Shown: positions 56,931 through 64,000 of the stretch, in pieces | Layout of the letters: the number at the start of each line of letters is the position of its first letter | How positions within the stretch are numbered: position 1 is the stretch's first letter | Source: Thalassia testudinum | Lineage: Eukaryota; Streptophyta; Magnoliopsida; Alismatales; Hydrocharitaceae | Direction of reading: 5' to 3' | DNA length: 64,000 nucleotides | NCBI GenBank assembly: GCA_037157565.1 | Contig: JAZHRO010000002.1 | Span: 74,450,001 to 74,514,000, forward strand | Program-made: the position numbers and the translations under genes | Notes under the pieces: generated by a model | What the model was told of the DNA's origin: nothing | Seen by the model: the letters and a program-made list of their open reading frames with translations, nothing else | The model's database searches: none

Positions 56931-59676
56931 TGATTGGTTCATCAATTTAACTTGTTTTTATTACTCGAAATTTCAAAAATATTCTGAGGTCGAACTTAGA
57001 GAGAAAATTCGATTTTTAGAAGCATAAAAATCACAATTCACAATAATGTACTATTTTACAAAAAAAATTAGAGAGAAAGGAAATAGAATTTTTCTTCTCT
57101 TTTTCTTCTTTTTTCTCCTTCTTCTTTGCTCTCTCTCTCTCTCTTTTCTTTCTCTGTCTTCAAACATCTAATTCCAGGAATCAGACACCTTAAATGGCGT
57201 TTGCTACAGTGCATGTCTTCTTCTTCTTCTCTTTTTCTTTGACTGTTGCTGCTGCTTCTTCTCCTTGGCTTTTTATTCTTCTCTTCTTTTCCTTTCTGCT
57301 TGGTCTTCCTCTTTGCGGCAGCTCCCTCCTTCTCTTTTCTTCTTTCCTATTTGGCTCTGCTTCTGCTCCTTCTTCTGCCTTCTTCTTCTTCAACTCCTGT
57401 TCCTGCGGCTAAGTCCTCAGCCTCTTTCTCTTCTTCTTCTTTAGCTCCTTTTGCCTTCTGTGCTGCACCTCTTCTTCTCTTCCTCTTCCTCGCAGCTACT
57501 TCAGCTTCCTCCTTCTTCTTCCCTGCACAGGAACGGTTATGCAAAACCTACCCCAACCCTCCCCGCATTTCTCTCTCTCTCTCTCTATTTCTCTCTTCAG
57601 TTCATAGCTCTTCCAGAGCCAACCGGGTTACCAAGTCGGGTATACATGCCTGGGACCAGGCCCACTGGCGTGTGATGTTGGGCGAGGTGTGCTCTGGTAG
57701 GCGGGTCAAGACCAGGTCCGCGTGGCGTGGTGTCGTGGACGAGGCCGTAAGTGGACGAGGGACCTCACCCCGTGTAGTAGGAGGCGATAAGCATATTTCA
57801 CAAATTCAATTTAAGTGCCAGCACCCGCTCGAAAACTCACGAGGTGGGACTAAACGTCCCACCTTTCTATCGCGCACCTGGCAGCAGAAAGCGCGAGCAA
57901 TTCTAACTACAGCGAAGGCCCCCAACGCCAAGTGAAGGCCTGGTCGATTGTGCGAGGGGATTCCACCCCTTCTGGACCTGGAGGCCTAGGCGCTTGGGAC
58001 TTGAACGAAGCTTCAAGCAAGCTTCGTGCATCTACGCCAATGGCGGAAGAAGTCGTGACCCTGAAATCACAAATATGGCCTTGCGACCCTGTCAGAACCT
58101 TCAACAGGCTTCGTCGGAGCATGACGAAGGTAGCCCGGGGGTCAGCGTGGCATGAGGGTGGTTGTGCATGTGTGCCTAGTGTGTGCATGCAGGTGGGTGT
58201 GTTCGGGGGAAGGAGACAGTGGGTGGCGCGGTGAGTGGAGAGGGGGGAAATGATCAGGGAGTGATGACGGAGCTTCAGGGGGGTTTGACGAGGTGGATGG
58301 AGGAGTGGAATGGTGAGGACACCTCGCCGGTGGTCTGCGGGAGGTGTGGATGATGGTGGTGGTTGGCGACTGTCGAGGGATTGGAAATAACAATTGACAA
58401 GGGGGAAATAGAGAGGGGAGAAAGGAGGACTTATATGGTAGGTCCAGAGCGAAGGGGGAAGGAGGATGGCAAGCAGCTGGTGCCTGCCGTTGCCGGAGAC
58501 GAATGTGACCAGGGGAAGAAGACGGCGACGAGGAAGGGGATTGAAGGGCATCCGCTGGTACGACGCGACGCGGGGGAGGACGGCGAAGATAGCTCTGCCA
58601 TTGGTACGGTGGTAGAGAGATGGGAGAGAGGAGGAGGAGTCACTGGAAGCTTTGGGCAGTCGGCCGGAGTTTGGGAGGAGACGAATTGGAGGGGGATCTC
58701 AAGCCAGATCGAGCTTGAAGGATGCGGCGTGGTGTGCCGCTCCTTGAATAGGAAAAGGCCGGCCGGGAGGCACATGAGAGCGGCAGGGAGGTCACGCCGG
58801 AGGTATGGTAGACCAGAGACCCATACCTCTTGCTCGTTTGCACGAGAGGTATGGCGGGCTTCAGGGCATGGGGAGCAACCCATGCGGTAGGGGGCTCCGC
58901 AGGGAGCTCCCCTTTCAAATCTGGGGCTGGCTCCCCTTAGCAGAGGCGCCATCCTCCGTGCAAAGTCGCCGAAGGCATGGCCTTCTACTGCATGTGGCAG
59001 AGGGATCGAAGTGAAGAAAGCGACGAGGAAGTTGAGGGGGTAATTGCAAGGGTTTCAAAAAGTTGAGGGCCAAAAAGTAATTTTTGAGGACCAAATTGCA
59101 AAGTGGGTCAAGATGATTTCCCCTTAGGTTCAAATTTTGGTACAAGCCTAATTTAGACCTAAGGAATACAATGGTGAAGTTGGATTTTAGGTTTGACTAC
59201 GTTTGACTAGATATTTTGCACAAAAACCTAAATTAGGTCAAAAATTGGGTATGGACCTCAATCTAGGTCAAAACAGGTTCCAAAGGCCAAATTGAAGGTT
59301 CTAAACCCTAGGAGATATTTTTACATGAATTTTAGAGGATTTAGTTGATTTTTATATTTCCTGAAACTTCGTGAATTAAAGTGGGTTTGTTTTAGGGTTG
59401 TAGAATGTCATGTAATTCCTAGATTTCGCCATAACCCTTTTCAGACCAAACTATCCCACTTTTTCTCGTATTAAGTCCGCTTGACCTATGTCTAGACCCT
59501 TAGAAATTCCGTTGATGTACTGCAATGGTAAAATTATAGTTTTACCCCTTGTGTCATGTTTTCTTCTCAGATTAGTAATTCCCTGAATTAGGCCTTCCTT
59601 TAGGTTATGTAGGACCTTTTGTTTATTTTATTAGGTCAAAATGTGCTAGTTAGGGTTCATGATGAGGTTCTCATCA
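56931..59676 (-). repeat. 3' LTR of the last Athila element, end-truncated
   Basis: Ends ttctcatca at 59676 like its relatives. The left side starts inside the U5-like region (ttattactcgaaatttcaaa). It contains a CTT-rich tract (57090-57540) and a GC-rich middle (57600-58950). The hairpin seen in the young Athila LTR is decayed here (catctaattccaggaatcag near 57165). Confidence 0.8.
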
Positions 59677-61262
59677 TACCCCCATGCCTAGCTTTTGCTA
59701 GTTCCTTAGCAAAATTTTAAGGTTTTAACCTCTATTCTAGACCATGAGTTCCTTTCATCAATTTTGATAAGTGCTTTTTTTCTTCTCTTTTCTCTTTGAT
59801 TAGGTCAGGATGCTGACAATGGGTCTAAAGGTACTCTAGTACTAACCAAGATCTAGACCTGTCTAGCTTTAGCTTCAGTCCTTAGCAAAGGTTTTTAAGG
59901 CCTGCAGAAACTACCCTACGGTTTATTGGACTCCGTGGTTAAAGCACCCGTGCTTGAGACATTTTTAGCCTTGGTTCAGTTTGCAGTGCATTTTGTAAGA
60001 GAGAGACAGAGGGTTTGTTTGTTTGGAGAGTTTTCTCTCTCTTTTCTTTTTATATCTAGCTTCGGATTGGCTTCATAACACGGTCTGTATCAGATTCCTC
60101 ATCCCCATCATCAATCCTCAAAGGTCCTTGGCATTCGATGCTTCATGATAGCACCACCCATGGTAACCCCCAGAACCCTTGTTTTCGAGATAATCCTGCC
60201 TATGGCGTTCAGTGGCCGAATTCAGATCTTGGTAATTGACATTTCGTGATAATGCCATCCATGGTATCTAAACCAGTAGAGTGCTTACATGCCCCCAATA
60301 GGATATGTAAATATCCTAAGAGACAATCACTGAGGAGACGATATGTTGTTACACATCTTCGAGGGAAATTTCCCACCTCTCCACGCCGGGAACTCATCCA
60401 AATCAACTTGTGTTGATCGGCTGCTCCTAATCTAGGTAACATTTTCAGAACATTAGAAACGCTTCTGCATGATTTTGATAGTTATGCTCATTGAACTAGA
60501 TTGTGTGTGAATTAGGGTGCTTAGGTTACCGAGTTTCGTAAACCGAAGGTCAGTTAACGAGGCCGAATACTTCCTAAGCCTTAGACCTACTACTTTAGCT
60601 TTGCATTTTCCTCAACCTCATGAGGAATATCCAGATCTTAACGGGTACTAAGAGTCTAGCTAAGAAGGCCTAAGGTTAGCATTCCTACTAATCTTTTTGT
60701 GTTTCTTTAACACTTTCTCTTTACTTTTCTTAATGTGGTCTAGAACTTCGGTTAATCCCTTAATCTCTTACTAATGACTATCTCTTTATTTTTCATTTTG
60801 TGCTCCTTTTTAGCATTTTGCTCTTTTCCTCCTTTTTTAAAGCTCACAAAAAATTTCTTCCCTCCCATTTTTTTTTAGTTCGTTTTCAAAATTTTTTTTT
60901 TAATTTTTTGGTTTTTTTGACATATGAGATTTTTTTGTTAAAACCTTTTCTTGTTATGAGTTTTCATTACACTTTCATACCCCCCATGCCTAAGATTTGC
61001 AATGTCCTCATTGTAAATTAGGCGGATTTTTATTTAGCTTGGTTCATACATTAGGACAGGTGTTGGGTGAGTGGATGTGTCGAGGTGACTGTTGCAGATT
61101 ATTTCTAATCTCAGGTATGAGTACCTGAGGTGAAGTCGGCTGTCCTAAAGGATGAACCTAAAGTGCAAAGAAATGTCAGCAAAGGTTTCGGGTTTTCAAA
61201 AGAATGATGGGTTGCTTCCCGTTAAGCGCTGAGTTTTATGCCATCGGCTGGGTGCAATGAGC
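59677..61262 (-). other. Non-coding 3' region of the last Athila element
   Basis: Colinear with 40717-42397 of the young element, including the polypurine tract, a decayed form of the cctggc...cccatgg repeat (60125-60260) and T tracts near 60870-60950. No env-like ORF. Confidence 0.7.
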
Positions 61263-63910
61263 TTAGGGAGAATGGAGGATAAAGGATGACTTAGCCAAAT
61301 CTGTATTGGTCACGTCAATGAACGGTTTGAGTCTTTGACAGTTCACGACAAAGGGTTTGGAATCGTGGCTGAGAGGACTGATCTTGACAGCTCCATTTCT
61401 AAAGATCTGTCAGACAAGATATGGTCCGATCCACTTGGATCGCAGTTTTCCAGGGAATAGTTTTAGTCGGGCATTAAAGAGTAGGACCTTCTGACCAGGG
61501 TGAAAGATCTTTCTAGATATGTGCTTGTCATGAAAGGCTTTAACCTGCTCTTTGTAGATTCGCAAGTTTTCATATGCATCGAGGCGTAATTCATCAATCT
61601 CGCTTATCTGAAGCTTTCTGTGGGTTCCAGCCTTAGAAAGATCTAAGTTGTAGTTCCATACTACCCAATAGGCTTTATGCTCCAGTTCGACGGGGAGGTG
61701 ACATGCCTTCCTATACACCAGTCTAAAAGGAGACATACCTAATTTGGTCTTGTGGGTGGTCCTATAAGCCCACAAAGCTTCTGGAAGCCGGGATGACCAG
61801 TCCTTGCTGTCAGGTCGAACAGTAACTTAAAGGATTTTCTTGATCTCCCGGTTCGATAGCTCAGCTAGACCATAGTTTGGGGGTGGTAAGGAGTAGAGAT
61901 TTGGTGTGACACCCCGTATTTGGTCGTCAGTGACTTGAACTGAGCATTGGTGAAATGAGTCCCTCCATTAGAAATGATCGCTCGTGGAATCCCAAACCGT
62001 GAGAAGATATTTTGGTGAATGAACTTGATAATGATGTTGTGATCACTGGTTCAGGTCGGAATGGCTTCGATCCATTTGGACACGTAGTTAACAGCGAGTA
62101 AAATGTAGTCGAAGCCATCCGAAATAAAGAAGGGGCTCATAAAATCAATCCCCCAAATATTAAAAATCTCGCATACGAGAATCGGCTGTAAAGGCATCAT
62201 GTTGCCCAAAATTTGGCAACGGTTGCATGCCTTACAGTGATTGTATGCATCCTTGAAGATAGTGGGCCAGTAAAAGCCACACTGGAGGATTTTCGATGCG
62301 ATTTTATGCCCAGAAAAATGGCCACCGCATGCTTGGTCATGGCAGAAAGAGAGTATGTCATTGATTTCGACCTCTGGGACACATCGCCGGATAATTTGGT
62401 CAGCACCTGTGCGGAATAAGTACGGGTCTTCCTAAATGTAATACTTGGCGTCGGAACGCAATTTGTCTTTCTTGGCCTTTGGCCAATCAGACGAGATCTG
62501 ATGTGATGCCAAGTAGTTTACTATATCAGCAAACCATGGAAGGCCTGTACCAATAGTCAAGAGGTGCTCATCAGAAAAATGTTCCGTGATGGGTCCGGAA
62601 GGGTCGATGATTTCAGAAGGAAGGTGGGACAAGTGATCAGCTACCACGTTCTGTCTTCCTGCTTTGTCGTGAATCTCGAGATCAAATTCTTGCAGCAGCA
62701 AGATCCATCGGATTAATCAAGGTTTTGTGTCCTTCGCAAGGAGATGCCGCACAGTTGTGTGATCCGAGTAGATTATAATGCGGGAACCTAGGAGAATTGA
62801 TCTAAAATTTTCAAGGGCAAATACTACAGCTAGCAGCTCTTTCTCCGTAACCATGTAGTTACGTTGAGCCTCGTCAAGTGTTTTGCTAGCGTAGTAGATG
62901 ACCATGAGTTTCCTGTCAATCTTTTGCCCCAGAACCGCTCCTACAACGAAGTCAGATGCATCGCACATGATCTCAAAGGGTTGAGACCAATCAGGGGACT
63001 GTAGGATCGGGGCTTGGGTGACTCGGTTATGAAGGATCTCAAATACTTGAGTGCATTCCTTGGAAATCTCAAAAGGTACATCCTTGGAGGGAAGACTGGT
63101 TAGGAGGCACAGGATTTTTGAGAAATCAAGGATAAATCGATGGTAAAAATCGACGTGCCCTAAAAAAGATTGGATGTCCCTGATCGAGTTAGGCATAGGG
63201 AGTTTGGAAATCAGGTTCACTTTGGCTCGATCCACTTGAATGCCCTTCTCGAAAATTAGATGTCCCAGGACGATCCCCTCAGGCACCATAAAGTGGCTCT
63301 TTTCCGAGGAAAGAACCAAATTCACGTCAATACATCGCTTGAGTATTTGAACCAAGTGCTGGAGGCAATCGTCAAATGATGCCCCAAAAACTAAGAAGTC
63401 ATCCATGAAGACTTCCAGAAAATCACCTATCATATCAGAGAATATGGCAAGCATGCACCGTTGAAAAGTCACAGGTGCATTGCAGAGACCAAAAGGCATC
63501 CTTCTGAATGTGTACATCCCGAAGGGGAAGGTGAACGTGATCTTCTCTTGGTCTTCTGGATGGATCGCCACTTGGTTGTAACCAGAGTACCCGTCAAGAA
63601 AGCAGAAGAATCTATTTCCCGCTAGTTTTTCGAGAATCTGATCAATAAACGATAGTTGTAAATGATGCTTCTTCGTGGAGGAATTTAGTCTTCGATAATC
63701 AATACAGACTCTCCACGAGTTGGCTATACGGGTAGGTATGACCTCTCTTGTTTCAGTCGTGATGGTGGTGAGCCCTACCTTCTTAGGCACAACCAAGATT
63801 GGGCTCACCCAGCGACTGTCGGAGATCGGGTAGATGATCCTTGCATCTAACCACTTAATGATCTCCCTTTTTACGACCTCCTGTAGATTAGGGTTCAGAT
63901 GTATCTGCAT
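61263..63910 (-). pseudogene. Athila pol (RT, RNase H, integrase), inactivated
   Basis: Minus strand from about 63910: QEVVKREIIKWLDARIIYPI, DGYSGYNQVAIHPEDQ, FMDDFLVFG, MCDASDFVVGAVLGQ, a TGA at 62717-62719 (KP-stop-LIRW), RNase H end, a TAG at 62432 (KYYI-stop-EDPYLF, Trp in the relative), the HHCC region, then integrase WGIDFMSPF. The second catalytic Asp is replaced by Asn (SNGGTHF, codon 61967-61969). A one-base deletion near 61872 shifts the frame at the third catalytic region (NGLAELSN), and a stop lies near 61828. The C-terminal part ([32 protein letters not shown]) is intact to about 61410 and ends at 61263. The RT palm motif is retained. Confidence 0.92.
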
Positions 63911-64000
63911 CTCACATGAAGGTCGTGCGCCCTCTTTGGAATAGATGTGGTGTGTGCAATAAGAGGGACTTATTCCAGTTAATTATCGAGAGTCAACCAA
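63911..64000 (-). pseudogene. Protease-RT linker of the last Athila element (partial)
   Basis: The minus strand continues upstream of the RT with a CTHHIYSKEGARPSCEM-like segment. The codon aligned with the TGA of the young element (45077) is CGA here. The window ends inside the linker. Confidence 0.7.

Larger units (their letters stand above)
56931..64000 (-). mobile_element. Athila element, decayed, running off the window
   Basis: Minus-strand 3' LTR (56931-59676, left end truncated), polypurine tract (GGCATGGGGGTA at 59688-59677), non-coding 3' region, integrase, RNase H and RT; the remainder lies beyond 64000. It is the same subfamily as the 13.65-kb element but with many stops and frameshifts. 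Confidence 0.88.

Noticed and set aside
57246..58952. Long plus- and minus-strand open frames (Leu/Phe/Ser-rich, then GC-rich)
   Set aside because: They are in the LTR of the last Athila element and reflect pyrimidine-rich and GC-rich tracts; no motif and no start context.
1..64000. tRNA, rRNA, CRISPR arrays or bacterial-style operons
   Set aside because: None seen; the regularly repeated short words are LTR palindromes, polypurine tracts or transposon subterminal repeats. The tRNA-like matches are only primer-binding sites.

Overview
The window comes from a flowering-plant nuclear genome, from a repeat-dense block of intergenic DNA. I see no intact host gene. The evidence is a CACTA (En/Spm) transposon carrying tnp2-type and Ptta/En-Spm-type proteins, Ty1/copia elements of the Sirevirus type with an initiator-Met tRNA primer site, Ty3/gypsy elements of the Athila type with an Asp-tRNA primer site, a LINE remnant, and spliced host-gene scraps (aconitase, Myb/SANT-like). 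The species cannot be read from the sequence.

Left part (1-18 kb). Bases 1-1031 look like the end of an LTR. The rest is dominated by a decayed CACTA transposon on the minus strand. Its right end is clear: terminal CACTACTAG read on the minus strand, ending at 17856. It carries a tnp2-like transposase (11365-14617) and a second transposon protein (8364-10907) with a 48-bp tandem repeat. Six 30-bp palindromes sit just inside the right end. Similar palindromes at 1054-1163 suggest the element may reach that far left and so enclose a LINE remnant and an aconitase exon fragment. The right end lies inside a Myb/SANT-like exon.

Middle (18-24 kb). This is AT-rich sequence with a ~390-bp tandem duplication, an LTR-like segment and no convincing gene.

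Right part (24-64 kb). This is a nest of retrotransposons. An old 5'-truncated Sirevirus (about 24.1-36.2 kb) has its pol cut by a small CACTA-like insertion and retains an extra ORF before the 3' LTR. That LTR was hit by an Athila-type solo LTR (29246-35599, target duplication AACTA). The solo LTR was in turn hit by a young gag-only Sirevirus (30364-35331, target duplication TTAGG). Next to it lies an old reverse-oriented LTR of the same Sirevirus family (36591-38062 plus 51714-52014), split by a nearly intact Athila element (38063-51713, target duplication AGGCT). The Athila element has a full gag-pro-pol with only three stop codons and one frameshift. Two further Athila-type elements follow: a truncated one (52547-56037) and one running off the window (56931-64000). 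They are separated by an inverted LTR fragment.

The most unusual content is regulatory and structural. The Sirevirus LTR holds 15 copies of the palindromic core GACGTC. The same palindrome forms a perfect hairpin in the unrelated Athila LTR. There is also a sevenfold polypurine array, an LTR with internal sequence on both sides, and the palindrome arrays of the CACTA family.
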